From the NCBI GenBank assembly GCA_964464145.1, contig CAYXFB010000007.1, forward strand, positions 1 to 60,180: a stretch of 60,180 nucleotides of DNA, written 5' to 3'. The position numbers were made by a program, and so were the translations under genes. This document shows, piece after piece, positions 25,390 through 33,973 of this stretch (positions are counted from its first letter, which is position 1; each line of letters opens with the position of its first letter). The notes below the pieces were generated by a model, which made no database searches, was not told where the DNA came from, and saw nothing but the letters and a program-made list of their open reading frames with translations. Source of the stretch: UBA5399 sp964464145 (GTDB taxonomy: Bacteria; Bacillota; Clostridia; Christensenellales; Christensenellaceae).

Positions 25390-25418
25390 GAAGCAATACT
25401 TTTATTAACCCAATGGGC

Positions 25419-25433
25419 TAACCGTTTCGGTTA
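25419..25433. promoter_or_regulatory. Palindromic CGGTTA site
   Basis: TAACCG-TTT-CGGTTA is a perfect 15-bp palindrome made of the same half-site (CGGTTA) as the direct repeats at 25274 and 25506. It lies midway between the divergent genes. Confidence 0.5.
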
Positions 25434-25505
25434 TATCCCTGCTTTCATTATACCCCAAAGTTCCCGCAAGTCAATAATTTTCATTCCTTTTCCCGAGTCG
25501 AAAGT

Positions 25506-25539
25506 ATTTACCGTTTCTTAACCGAATCTATGATAAAAT
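25506..25539 (+). promoter_or_regulatory. Promoter of the regulator-kinase pair with regulator site over the -35
   Basis: On the minus strand CGGTTAAG (25517-25524) and CGGTAAAT (25506-25513) repeat with an 11-bp period, covering the position of the -35. The plus-strand -10 is TAAAAT (25534-25539). This arrangement is typical of an OmpR-type activator site, suggesting positive autoregulation. Confidence 0.6.
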
Positions 25540-25567
25540 AGAGGAAAAAACGCGGAGGCCGTATATA

Positions 25568-26236
25568 TTGAAGCTGCTTATAATAGAGGACGAAGAGGAT
25601 ATATTGTCCGCATTGCTGCGCGGATTCAAAAAACGCGGCTACATAGCGGAGGGCGCGCAGGACGGGCTAACAGGCCTTGAAATGGCGCAAACGGGAGGTT
25701 ATGACCTTGTGGTGCTGGATCTGAACCTGCCCGAGATGGACGGCATGGAGGTGCTGCGCGCCTTACGCGCGGAGGACAAGAGTATAAAAATAATCATACT
25801 CTCCGCACGCGTGGATTTCCCCGATCGTATTTCCGGGTTGGATGGCGGCGCGAACGATTACCTGGTGAAGCCCTTCGATTTTGGGGAACTGGAGGCGCGG
25901 GTGCGAAATCTGCTGCGGCGGGATTTTGTGCAGCAGGACGTAAAAATAAGCTGTTGCGGTGTGGATATAGACACGGCCTCAAAGCGCGTTTTTGCGCCGG
26001 ATGGTGAGCAGATAGAGCTTTCTCCCAAAGAATATATCATATTTGAATACCTTGCAATGAAGCGTGGTACAGCCGTTTCCGCCGAGGAACTCATAGAGCA
26101 CGCTTGGGAGGGTGAGGACGGTTTTTTTTCCAACGCCGTAAAGGTGCACATAAGTCAGCTTCGCAAAAAACTTTCGCCCCACTGCGCGGAGGCGATAGGC
26201 CACGTTCGCGGTGCGGGTTACATAATAGAGAGGTAG
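25568..26236 (+). CDS. OmpR/PhoB-family response regulator (exporter-linked)
   Basis: The 222-residue protein has a receiver with acidic IIEDEED, phospho-acceptor Asp51 (VVLDLNLPEMDG), Ser in ILSARVD and Lys in VKPFD. A winged helix follows (LSPKEYIIFEYL, AVKVHISQLRKKL, GAGYIIER). The start is TTG at 25568 behind GCGGAGG. It is divergent from the MacAB-like operon and directly followed by its kinase. Shared CGGTTAAG boxes in both promoters indicate that it controls the exporter and itself. Confidence 0.93.
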   Translation: MKLLIIEDEEDILSALLRGFKKRGYIAEGAQDGLTGLEMAQTGGYDLVVLDLNLPEMDGMEVLRALRAEDKSIKIIILSARVDFPDRISGLDGGANDYLVKPFDFGELEARVRNLLRRDFVQQDVKISCCGVDIDTASKRVFAPDGEQIELSPKEYIIFEYLAMKRGTAVSAEELIEHAWEGEDGFFSNAVKVHISQLRKKLSPHCAEAIGHVRGAGYIIER

Positions 26237-27565
26237 ATGGCATTGAAAAAAATGAGGATATACAAAATTTCGCTTCGCGCGAGGATAACCACGGTGACGG
26301 TGCTCATGATATCCGCCATTGCCGTGGTGCTCACGTTTTTCACCATGTACAACGCGAATTATCTCGTGTTCAGCGCTGCTGATATACTGCCCGCCTCAAA
26401 CTCTGCATACATTGAAGGAAATGATTCCATTGACGTGCAAGTAATAGAGAGCGACCCCGCGCAATCAACGGGGATAGATTTTTTTGCCCCGGGTTTTGAA
26501 ACGCAGGAAGCCACCGTTCCGGCACAGGTTGTGATTGAGGAGCAGCAAGCCGTGCCCGCCCAAAGCACCACAGACAGCGAAAGCATGCCCGCATACGCAA
26601 TAACAGTATCCTCCACTTTGGCGGACGGCACATTCAACGTATCGCCCGCGGTAACGCTTGCCGTTCAGGATTTTAATATAGTGCTGCTGGTTGTGATGAT
26701 ATCCATAATAGCGGCGGGAGGTTTCATAACATGGCTGGCGCTTGGCCGCGCGCTAAAGCCGGTGAAGAGCCTCAGCGAGGAGATCGGCGGCATAAGCGAA
26801 AACGATCTCTCGCAACGCATAACGGATTTCAAGGCGGGCGACGAAATAAACCGGCTGGCCGATTCCTTCAATCACATGTTGGAACGGCTGGACAGGGCAT
26901 TCGCAGGTCAAAAAGGCTTCGCCTCGGCGGCAGCGCACGAGCTAAAAACGCCGCTTTCCGCCATAAAGGCAAACATAGAGGTTCTGGAGATGGAGGAGCG
27001 CCCGAACGCGGAGGAATACGCGCAGACGGTGGAGGTGGTAAAAAAGCAGACCGGCCGCATGATAGCGCTGGTGGACGAGCTTTTGGAGCTGGCGGCGGAC
27101 AAGCAGCAGACCGTTGAAAAGCTGGACGTGGCCGCCGTTGTGCGCGAGGCGGCGGAGGCGCTTGCGCATGAAGCGGCGAAGCAAAATACTAAAATAGACA
27201 CACAGGCCGAGGAGGATTGCCACGCCACGGCCAACCGGGAGCTGCTGCTGCGCGCGACCGAAAACCTTATTTCAAACGCCATAAAATATGGCAAGCGCGG
27301 CGGCACAGTGAACGTGCGCACCCGAAAGACGAATGACGGCACCGTTATAACGGTTACGGATGACGGCCCGGGCGTTCCCGAGGAATACAGGGAAAGTATA
27401 TTCGAGCCATTTTTCCGCGTGGATGCTTCGCGCTCTCGCAGGGCGGGCGGCGCGGGTCTGGGGCTGGCCATAGCCAAAGACGCGCTTGCGCGGCAGGGCG
27501 GAACGCTTGTATACGAAGAAAACCCCACGGGAGGAAGCATATTTAAAATAACGCTGCAGGACTGA
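26237..27565 (+). CDS. Sensor histidine kinase (exporter-linked)
   Basis: The 442-residue kinase has TM1 at about 17-37, a roughly 105-residue extracytoplasmic segment that is Ser/Thr/Gln-rich and lacks a recognised fold, TM2 at about 148-170 and a HAMP domain. The H-box AAAHELKTPLSA comes next, then the N-box TENLISNAIKYG, DDGPGVPE, FFRVDASRSR and GGAGLGLAIAK. All motifs are intact. The ATG directly follows the regulator's TAG. It probably senses cell-envelope stress or the exporter's substrate, judged only from context. Confidence 0.93.
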   Translation: MALKKMRIYKISLRARITTVTVLMISAIAVVLTFFTMYNANYLVFSAADILPASNSAYIEGNDSIDVQVIESDPAQSTGIDFFAPGFETQEATVPAQVVIEEQQAVPAQSTTDSESMPAYAITVSSTLADGTFNVSPAVTLAVQDFNIVLLVVMISIIAAGGFITWLALGRALKPVKSLSEEIGGISENDLSQRITDFKAGDEINRLADSFNHMLERLDRAFAGQKGFASAAAHELKTPLSAIKANIEVLEMEERPNAEEYAQTVEVVKKQTGRMIALVDELLELAADKQQTVEKLDVAAVVREAAEALAHEAAKQNTKIDTQAEEDCHATANRELLLRATENLISNAIKYGKRGGTVNVRTRKTNDGTVITVTDDGPGVPEEYRESIFEPFFRVDASRSRRAGGAGLGLAIAKDALARQGGTLVYEENPTGGSIFKITLQD

Positions 27566-27624
27566 GGTCAAAATAACTCCGAGCGGCCATGCGCGCAAAT
27601 AATGGAGCTTGAAGGACGTATAGG

Positions 27625-27658
27625 GAAGGCTGATGAGATTTAATCAGCCTTCTTTTTT
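27625..27658. terminator. Terminator between convergent genes, overlapping a stop codon
   Basis: GAAGGCTGAT (27625-27634) pairs with ATCAGCCTTC (27643-27652), followed by TTTTTT on the plus strand. The P-type ATPase stop codon (27644-27646) lies inside the right arm. Confidence 0.85.
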
Positions 27659-30307
27659 GATCCCGCGCCACACCAATTTTACAAGCTCTGATAATACGAT
27701 CACGCTGAATGACATAGCGAATATCTTGAGCCACATGGAAAGATCCAGCGGTATGGTGCCAAAGAATGCGCCCGCAAACTGTATTATCACTATTTGCAGC
27801 GCGAAAGTGCAGCCCACCACAAGCAGCATCATCTTGTTTTTCAGCAGGTTCTTAAAGATGCTGGTGTTGTGCAGCTCGCGGCAGTTGAAGGCATTGAAGA
27901 GCTGAAACAGCGCGAACAGCGTGAACAGCACGGTGGGCATTTGCGCCGCCGTGGCTCCCATGAAGTTGAATACGTACTGGCAGAGGAACACGGCGGAAAT
28001 ATAAACGCCTGTTATTGTTATGCGTATCATCATGGGTCGGGTCACTATGCTCTCGCTGCGACTTACGGGCGGGCGCCGCATGAGGTCTGTGTAGTTTGGT
28101 TCAAGCCCCAGCGTAAGCGCGGGCGGGCCGTCCATTATAATGTTTATCCACAGTAGCTGCAGAGCTGTGAACGGCGCTTTTAAGCCCAGCAAAATAGATG
28201 TGAGCACCACAATTACCGAGGAAAGGTTCACGGTGAGCTGAAAGCTTATGAAGCGCTTGAAGTTTTCGTAAATATTCCGGCCCCATTCCACCGCCTTTAC
28301 AATGGTAGAAAAAGAATCGTCCAGCAATACTATATCGCTTGCTTCCTTGGAAACCTCCGTGCCCGATATGCCCATGGCGATACCCACATCGGCATTCTTT
28401 AGAGCGGGAGCGTCGTTTATGCCGTCGCCCGTGACCGCAACCACATTGCCCAGCGATTTTAAAAGCTTTACCACACGCATCTTTATGGTGGGGGTGCTTC
28501 GCGCTATCACGCTTATGCCGGGCAGCTTTGCCGCAAGCTCCTCATCGCTCATATCCATTATATCGTTTGCCTCCAAGGCAAGGCCGCCGTTATCCAGCAC
28601 ATGCAGCTCGTTTGCGATGGCCGTGGCGGTAACTATGTTATCACCCGTAAGTATTTTCAGGCCTACGCCCGCCGTCCGGCAGGATTTCACCGCGTCATAA
28701 ACATCCTTGCGAAGCGGGTCTGATATTGCTACAAAGCCGTCAAACACCATATCGCTCTCCATTTCGCCGTGCTCCTCCTCCGCCTCGAAATCGCGCATGG
28801 CGGGCAGCTCCTTGTGGGCGAAGGCAATAACGCGCATAGCGTTCTGCTGGGCGCGCATTATATATGTTTCTATCTCGGCCTTTTCGGCCGGGCTAAGGCC
28901 GCTCATGGCAAATACGCTCTCCGGGCTGCCCTTCACATAAGATATTATCTTACCGTCCACCTTGGATATGGTGGTCATGTGCTTCAGCTCGGATGAAAAC
29001 GGAAAGGCGTGCAGTATATCGTGATCCGCGCGTTCCTGCTTGTATGATGCGCCGCTTTCTTGCCGCGCCGCCGATTTTTCATAGAAATTGAGCAGCGCGC
29101 CCTCCGTGGGGTTTCCTATGAAAGCGCCGTTTTCGGCGATATCCGCCGTGGTGTTCAGGCAGATATTGTGCGCCAGCCAGCTAGACGATAGCTGGCTTGT
29201 GGAGGTGTGCCAGCGTGTATCGTAAAAGGTGCCCACCGTCATTTTGTTTTCCGTCAACGTGCCTGTTTTATCCGAACAGATAACATTTATGCAGCCCACG
29301 GTCTCAGAAGCGATCATTTTTTTGACCAGCGCGTTTTGTTTTGAAAGCTTTATTATGTTGAGCGAAAGCGACACCGCCACGATGGTGGGAAGCCCCTCGG
29401 GCACCGCGGCGACGATAAGCACTATGCTGGTGACAAAGGCTTCCAGCACCTCGTTCACAACCAGCCCCTCATGCATGGCAAAGGAAATGAGCTGCGAAAC
29501 AAACACGATAGAGGCGGCGATAACGCCGAGTATGGTGATAGTTTTGCCCAGCTTGGCGAGCCGCTCCTGCAGGGGCGTGCTGGACTGCTTCACGTCGGAA
29601 AGCTCATGGGCGATCTTGCCAAACTCTGTGGAATCGCCCACGGCGGTGACCACCATACGGCAGTAACCGCCGGTGATATAGTTTCCGCTGTACAGCATGT
29701 TCGAGCGTTCGGCCAGCGGTGTTTTTTCGTCCGCCGTTTCAAATTCCGCGCTCTTCTTGGCGGGTACGCTTTCGCCCGTCAATGCGGATTCATCAGCCAT
29801 AAGGCCGGTGCTCTCAAGCAGCCTGCCGTCGGCCGGGATCTTATCGCCAGTGGCCAGCAGAAGTATATCGCCTACTGCGATGTCCTCCTGATTGAGCATT
29901 ATGGTTTGGCCGCTTCGCACGGCTTTGACCACCGTATTGTTGCTGATCTCCGAAAGCGCTTCGAAAGCCTTGGCGCTGCGCCCCTCCATCACAACGGTTA
30001 TGACCACGGAAAGGGAGATGGCCGCGAAAATACCCACTATCTCAAGGTAGTCAGATTCGCCGCCCGTTGCGCCCTTTATTATGTTCACAACCAGCGCGAT
30101 GACCCCCGCCATTATAAGCATTATGATCATAGGCTCCTTGGCGGCATTCCATATTCTGCGCAGCAAGGATTCGGGCTTTTTGCGCGTGAGAACATTTGCG
30201 CCATAGCGCTCCTTGTTTTTTGCGGCTTGCTCTGCCGTAAGTCCGGCTTCCATATCCGCGCCGTAATGCTCCAGTAGCACTTCCTTTTTTTCCATAAACT
30301 CTTTCAT
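27644..30307 (-). CDS. P-type cation-transporting ATPase (P2 type, probably Mn2+ or Ca2+ export)
   Basis: The 887-residue pump has the N-terminal cation-ATPase domain, the actuator motif LTGESVPAKK, M4 VAAVPEGLPTIVAVSL, the phosphorylation motif CSDKTGTLTENKM, the nucleotide domain (KGSPESV) and hinge TGDGINDAPALKNADVGIAM. M6 is LLWINIIMDGPPALTLGLEP. Ten TM helices are expected. Sequence alone says P2A/P2B calcium-type. The manganese riboswitch in its leader makes Mn2+ export the better guess. I chose the ATG at 30307, since the longer frame would run into the riboswitch. Confidence 0.9.
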   Translation of the reverse strand: MKEFMEKKEVLLEHYGADMEAGLTAEQAAKNKERYGANVLTRKKPESLLRRIWNAAKEPMIIMLIMAGVIALVVNIIKGATGGESDYLEIVGIFAAISLSVVITVVMEGRSAKAFEALSEISNNTVVKAVRSGQTIMLNQEDIAVGDILLLATGDKIPADGRLLESTGLMADESALTGESVPAKKSAEFETADEKTPLAERSNMLYSGNYITGGYCRMVVTAVGDSTEFGKIAHELSDVKQSSTPLQERLAKLGKTITILGVIAASIVFVSQLISFAMHEGLVVNEVLEAFVTSIVLIVAAVPEGLPTIVAVSLSLNIIKLSKQNALVKKMIASETVGCINVICSDKTGTLTENKMTVGTFYDTRWHTSTSQLSSSWLAHNICLNTTADIAENGAFIGNPTEGALLNFYEKSAARQESGASYKQERADHDILHAFPFSSELKHMTTISKVDGKIISYVKGSPESVFAMSGLSPAEKAEIETYIMRAQQNAMRVIAFAHKELPAMRDFEAEEEHGEMESDMVFDGFVAISDPLRKDVYDAVKSCRTAGVGLKILTGDNIVTATAIANELHVLDNGGLALEANDIMDMSDEELAAKLPGISVIARSTPTIKMRVVKLLKSLGNVVAVTGDGINDAPALKNADVGIAMGISGTEVSKEASDIVLLDDSFSTIVKAVEWGRNIYENFKRFISFQLTVNLSSVIVVLTSILLGLKAPFTALQLLWINIIMDGPPALTLGLEPNYTDLMRRPPVSRSESIVTRPMMIRITITGVYISAVFLCQYVFNFMGATAAQMPTVLFTLFALFQLFNAFNCRELHNTSIFKNLLKNKMMLLVVGCTFALQIVIIQFAGAFFGTIPLDLSMWLKIFAMSFSVIVLSELVKLVWRGIKKEG

Positions 30308-30332
30308 TGCGTAACCCCTAAGTGTATTCCAC

Positions 30333-30366
30333 AAAAAAGACTCAAGCATAGCAGCATGCATGAGCC
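30333..30366 (-). terminator. Riboswitch-controlled terminator (expression platform)
   Basis: On the minus strand GGCTCA-T-GCAT / ATGC-T-TGAGTC forms a hairpin over GCTGCT, followed by TTTTTT. The downstream arm TGAGTC is complementary to GACTCA just 3' of the aptamer's conserved CGAGAC, giving a plausible antiterminator. Confidence 0.75.
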
Positions 30367-30393
30367 GAAAAAAATAGACTGATGCACAGCGAC

Positions 30394-30524
30394 CTATACT
30401 GTACATGAGTCTCGTTATTTAAGACAAGCCAGACCGTCTTTCGGTCAGTATGTTGACTTGCCACGCAATTTCTTACGCCAACTACTCCCCCACGGGTGTT
30501 CTTTGTATTGTTTGGTCAGTATAG
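30394..30524 (-). promoter_or_regulatory. yybP-ykoY (Mn2+-sensing) riboswitch aptamer
   Basis: On the minus strand a perfect 8-bp P1 helix CTATACTG (30517-30524) / CAGTATAG (30394-30401) closes a domain holding conserved yybP-ykoY elements: GGGGGAGTAG in one internal loop, GTCAACATACTG, a GACCGAAAGACGGTC hairpin and ACGAGAC in the second loop. These two loops form the Mn2+ site in the known family. It precedes a terminator and a P-type ATPase, a pairing known for this riboswitch class. Binding should stabilise P1 and alter the terminator. Confidence 0.88.
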
Positions 30525-30724
30525 CAAATTTTATGAGGGTTAGTCAATGGCAACTTTTTTGGATTTTAGTGAGGAAGGTTGCTTTTTGTGCCGGCGGGCT
30601 CGCTTCCGGTTCTAATCCTTGATTATAATTGCCAAAGCAAAAGATGATATGCGACTTGTGTGCGGCACGAAATAAATAAATGAAGTTCTTTTTTCGCTGC
30701 GCAAAAAAAAACCGCTGGACTGCA

Positions 30725-30750
30725 CAAAAAAACGCACCATTCGGTACGTT
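30725..30750 (-). terminator. Terminator after tRNA-Ser
   Basis: AACGcACC (30731-30738) pairs with GGTaCGTT (30743-30750). A T-run lies on the minus-strand side, 20 nt after the tRNA's CCA. The remaining stretch between 30525 and 30724 shows nothing clear. Confidence 0.7.
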
Positions 30751-30769
30751 TTTTCTAGCATTCCATGCG

Positions 30770-30858
30770 TGGCGGAGGAAGAGGGATTCGAACCCCCGTG
30801 GGCGTGAACCCAAACGGTTTTCAAGACCGCCGCGTTATGACCACTTCGCTATTCCTCC
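30770..30858 (-). tRNA. tRNA-Ser (TGA)
   Basis: On the minus strand GGAGGAA pairs with TTCCTCC, the anticodon loop CTTGAAA gives anticodon TGA, and a long variable arm marks a class II serine tRNA. The T loop is TTCGAAT. Discriminator G and an encoded CCA follow. Total length is 89 nt with CCA. Confidence 0.95.
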
Positions 30859-30914
30859 ATAGCGCACTGCTAATTCTAGCAAAAAGTGGGCGTAATGTCA
30901 ACGAAAAAGCGTTG

Positions 30915-31634
30915 CTATAAGCGTATCTGTTCGCCGCGTTCCATGGGTTGAAGCAGCCTGTTTCGGTAGCCCGCCGCCTCGTCTGAGGCGAAGGCCCGCG
31001 CCACCTTGTCCGGCTGTTTCCAAAAATGCATGGGTATGGCCTTTTCTATGTCCGCTGTTTTCATTATATAGTCCATGCCCCACAAAAGCTCGTTTCCAAG
31101 GCGCGGGTCTACTGGCACAAAAGCCAGATCTATGTGCTTTGCGCGCAGCAGGTCTATCTGCTTTTTATAGTTTGCCGCCATGTTGTTGTTCCAGGCCTTG
31201 GGCTCACCCTCCCAGTGCCACCAGTTCAGATCGCCTGCGTGATATATTGTTTTGTCAGCAGACTCCACAATAAAGGCCACGCCCTCGTCCGTGGATTTAA
31301 GCGTGGAAACTTTTATGCCGCCCACGCTGCAGCTTTCGTTTGGCTTTACGCTGTGCGCAAAAGCGGGAGGGCGCGCGTCCTTGGATATTATGTAGTTGAT
31401 ATCGGGAAGCTGTGCGCGCCATTCGTATATTTCGGGCAAAAAATGATCGCCGTGCCTGTGCGAAACAAATACGAAAACCTGCTTTCCGGCAAGCTCCGCC
31501 GGGTCTATGACTCCGCCCGCAAGGTCGCTTTTTCCCGGTAGGGGAGTGGTGTTGCTGTAGTCGAATATGTAAATATTATTGCCCTGCTCCACCGCGAAGC
31601 CGCTGTGATCAAGGTATGTGACCGTAAATGCCAT
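30915..31634 (-). CDS. Metallo-beta-lactamase-fold hydrolase (UPF0173-like)
   Basis: The 239-residue protein starts with the LDHSGFAVEQG strand typical of UPF0173/YtkL proteins and carries the zinc motif VSHRHGDHF (HxHxDH). Further ligand candidates are His in IYHAGDLNWWHWEG and His in IPMHFW. The substrate is unknown; relatives act on small phosphoesters or lactones. I chose the ATG at 31634, because GGAGGTAGAA precedes it. It is monocistronic. Confidence 0.85.
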   Translation of the reverse strand: MAFTVTYLDHSGFAVEQGNNIYIFDYSNTTPLPGKSDLAGGVIDPAELAGKQVFVFVSHRHGDHFLPEIYEWRAQLPDINYIISKDARPPAFAHSVKPNESCSVGGIKVSTLKSTDEGVAFIVESADKTIYHAGDLNWWHWEGEPKAWNNNMAANYKKQIDLLRAKHIDLAFVPVDPRLGNELLWGMDYIMKTADIEKAIPMHFWKQPDKVARAFASDEAAGYRNRLLQPMERGEQIRL

Positions 31635-31748
31635 TTCTACCTCCAAATTTTGATATATTCAATTATAACCGCGAAAAGTGTATCAAATCTACAAAAAAAT
31701 TATACAAAGTGCTATAATGATAGTGAAAAAAACACATGGAGGCGCGAT

Positions 31749-32300
31749 ATGTCTAAGAAAGTATTGGTACTTACGTCCAGCCTGCGAAAGGGCAGCAACA
31801 GTATAGCCATGGCGGAGGCCTTTTCCGAGGGGGCTAGGGAAGCCGGCCACGAGGTTTTCAGCTTCAATGTGTCCGAAATGGGCGTTGCGGGCTGCCGCGC
31901 CTGCAACAATTGCTGGAGCGAAGGCACGGCCTGCGTACAAAATGACGGATTTACAAAGCTGGAGCCCTACCTTGAAAGCTGCGACGTTATAGTGTTTGCG
32001 GTGCCGCTCTACTGGGCGGCATTTCCGGCGCAGATGAAGTGCGTGATAGACCGTTTTTACGCGTACGGCGGCGCGGGCGGAGACCGGCCGATGACTATTT
32101 CGGAATGCGTGATGATGCTTACCAGCGGAGACGCGGGCGAGGAACAGTTCGACGGCATAAAGCTCATGTATAAGTGTATGTATGGTTATATCGGCTGGAA
32201 AAACCGCGGCATACTGATACAGGGCGGGCTGAACGAGCCGGGGAAAATAGGCGACACCGAGGCGCTCAAGCGCGCCGCGGAGCTGGGCGCAAGCATTTAG
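31749..32300 (+). CDS. Flavodoxin-like NAD(P)H-dependent oxidoreductase
   Basis: The 183-residue protein has a flavodoxin fold with the FMN phosphate loop TSSLRKGSNSIAMAEA at residues 8-23. A Cys-rich segment CRACNNCWSEGTAC follows, as in iron-sulfur flavoproteins and related FMN reductases, then VPLYWAAFPAQMKCVIDRFY, the flavin-contact loop. The Cys cluster suggests redox activity or a metal centre. GGAGGCGCGAT precedes the ATG. The gene is monocistronic with a strong terminator. Confidence 0.85.
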   Translation: MSKKVLVLTSSLRKGSNSIAMAEAFSEGAREAGHEVFSFNVSEMGVAGCRACNNCWSEGTACVQNDGFTKLEPYLESCDVIVFAVPLYWAAFPAQMKCVIDRFYAYGGAGGDRPMTISECVMMLTSGDAGEEQFDGIKLMYKCMYGYIGWKNRGILIQGGLNEPGKIGDTEALKRAAELGASI

Positions 32301-32350
32301 AGCAGATCAAAGGCTCCACCATGATGTGCGGGGCGACACTGATGTGTAAA

Positions 32351-32392
32351 AAAGACCCGGCTCGCGCAGTTGTTCGCAAGAGCCGGGTCTTT
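32351..32392 (+). terminator. Terminator of the flavodoxin-like gene
   Basis: AAAGACCCGGCTC and GAGCCGGGTCTTT form a 13-bp perfect stem over a 16-nt loop, followed by TTTTT a few bases on. Confidence 0.85.
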
Positions 32393-32411
32393 GCGTTTTT
32401 GGTATATTGTC

Positions 32412-32594
32412 ATACTAATTTCAAATTAAAATCTTTAATTTGAAATACTGCGCAAAATTGCGCAGTGCCGCTATGCGGCTTCGTCTCATGCAATTCCAAA
32501 CGCGCTAACGCGCTATAAAAACATAAATGCCCCAGGGCATATTCTCTTCCGCCAAAGGCGGAATTCACCTTATGTTTTTAAATGGAATAAGTAT
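32412..32594. repeat. Dispersed palindromic repeat, copy B (183 bp, composite)
   Basis: It begins ATACTAATTTC and ends GGAATAAGTAT. Internal hairpins are TTCAAATTAAA/TTTAATTTGAA, ACTGCGCAA/TTGCGCAGT, GCCGC/GCGGC, a long AAAAACATAA/TTATGTTTTT arm enclosing ATGCCC/GGGCAT, and TTCCGCC/GGCGGAA. From about 32491 it reads AATTCCAAACGCGCT, the same start as copies C and D on their minus strand, so it looks like one element joined to a partial second. Its last base is the first base of the next gene's stop codon. Confidence 0.75.
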
Positions 32595-33958
32595 CAATCC
32601 AGATTCACGCAGTTGTTCAGGTACAGAAAGTATATGGATTTTTCCTTGTTCCAGTCCGGCTGATCCTTCACTATGTTGCCCACCGTTTTTTCCAGCGCGC
32701 GTGAAAGCTCTTTTATGCCGCTGCCGAAAAGCAGTGTGATATCGGCGTGGCGGCGGAAAACATAGCCCATCTCGCTCAAAAGATCGGCCTTTATCTTTTG
32801 CGCCTCCTCGCGCGGGAACGCCTCTTCCAGCCTGCCCATGCCCGCGCCCGCCGTGAGCCTGCCCTTATAATAGCGCAGGAAGGTCTCCATATTGTCCACC
32901 TTCTTGCAGCGTTCCATCTCAAACAGTATCACAAAATATAGATGCCAGTTGAAATCCACGTTCATGAGCTTTTGCACGGTCACGCCCACCGTGTCTATAA
33001 AGGGGTCGCCCGTGGCAAGCTCGCGCTCCAGCGTAAGCGGGTCGCGGAAGGAGAGATCCTCCTTGGCTATGCTGCCCGTGAGGTAAAATGTCTCCATCAT
33101 AACGCGGCCGTAATCCTCCATCTGCGCGGCGTTGTTCATAACGAATATATATTCCACAATGCTGTCGCAGGTCTCTTTGAACTGAACCACAAAGCCCAGC
33201 TCATTTTTCATTTTGCGGGCGAATGTGTCGTGTATGAGCTTGGATAGTATGCTCTCTATGTTTTCCTTGCGGTAGCTCAGGCGCGCGTTGTCCTCGCGCT
33301 TGTAACGCTTGTACAGCTTGTGCAGCTGATGATCCACCAAATTAAGGTTTTCCTTTATGGACATCATGCTCTCCACAACCTGCTGCTCCACCATGAAGTA
33401 GGAGGGGTTCTTGTATATTATGCGGTGCTCTATATCTCCCCAGAACATATTTACCATGGACTTTATCTGCACCTCAAAGTTTATGCGGATATCCTTTTCG
33501 CCGTCCTTGTCCTCGAAGCGGCCGTCCACCTTATATATATCGAAACCGTTCTTCTGCTTTACGGGCTGGCGGTCTGTAAGCTTCAGCCGCATTTTGGGAT
33601 AGTCCGCGTGGTAAAAATATATCTGATCGTCCGTTTCGGAAAAGAGCTTTTCTATTATGGAATAAACGTAGGCCTCGTCCTCCGTGAATTTGCATTCTAT
33701 GCGCAGGCCTATTATATCCTGAACGTTGGCTATTATCTCCTCCTTGCTGGTGTGCAGGCGGTAATAGCTGTTGCGGATCAGCTTTTCCTTCACACTTTCC
33801 GGCTCCTTCACGCGGGAGGTCACGGTGAGTGTAAATTCTGAATTGGCGACCACTATATCGTCCAGTATGGCCTTGAGGTCGGCGGCCATTCCCTTGTATT
33901 TGGGCATTATCTCGCGGTAATATTCCACTACCTCGTCCACATATTTGAAAATATCCAT
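32594..33958 (-). CDS. RelA/SpoT-domain protein with a C-terminal extension
   Basis: The 454-residue cytosolic protein has an N-terminal (p)ppGpp synthetase-like domain: SRVKEPESVKEKL (residues 48-60), DIIGLRIECKF (81-91) and EVQIKSMVNMFWGDIEHRI (162-180). The usual GYxSLH segment is replaced by NGFDIYKVDG (137-146), so ATP/GTP chemistry may be altered or lost. Residues 190-454 form a helical extension of unknown fold, longer than in small alarmone synthetases. The gene lies between repeat copies B and C. Possible roles are alarmone synthesis, another pyrophosphokinase reaction, or a regulator without catalysis. Confidence 0.75.
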   Translation of the reverse strand: MDIFKYVDEVVEYYREIMPKYKGMAADLKAILDDIVVANSEFTLTVTSRVKEPESVKEKLIRNSYYRLHTSKEEIIANVQDIIGLRIECKFTEDEAYVYSIIEKLFSETDDQIYFYHADYPKMRLKLTDRQPVKQKNGFDIYKVDGRFEDKDGEKDIRINFEVQIKSMVNMFWGDIEHRIIYKNPSYFMVEQQVVESMMSIKENLNLVDHQLHKLYKRYKREDNARLSYRKENIESILSKLIHDTFARKMKNELGFVVQFKETCDSIVEYIFVMNNAAQMEDYGRVMMETFYLTGSIAKEDLSFRDPLTLERELATGDPFIDTVGVTVQKLMNVDFNWHLYFVILFEMERCKKVDNMETFLRYYKGRLTAGAGMGRLEEAFPREEAQKIKADLLSEMGYVFRRHADITLLFGSGIKELSRALEKTVGNIVKDQPDWNKEKSIYFLYLNNCVNLD

Positions 33959-33973
33959 ATCTATCCCTTCTTT

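Noticed and set aside
30308..30406. N-terminal extension of the P-type ATPase frame by 33 codons
   Set aside because: The extension runs through the terminator into the riboswitch aptamer and has no ribosome site; the ATG at 30307 is the better start.
30583..30620. Plus-strand stretch with GGTTCTAATCC resembling a tRNA T arm
   Set aside because: No acceptor, D or anticodon arms can be drawn around it; chance resemblance is likely.
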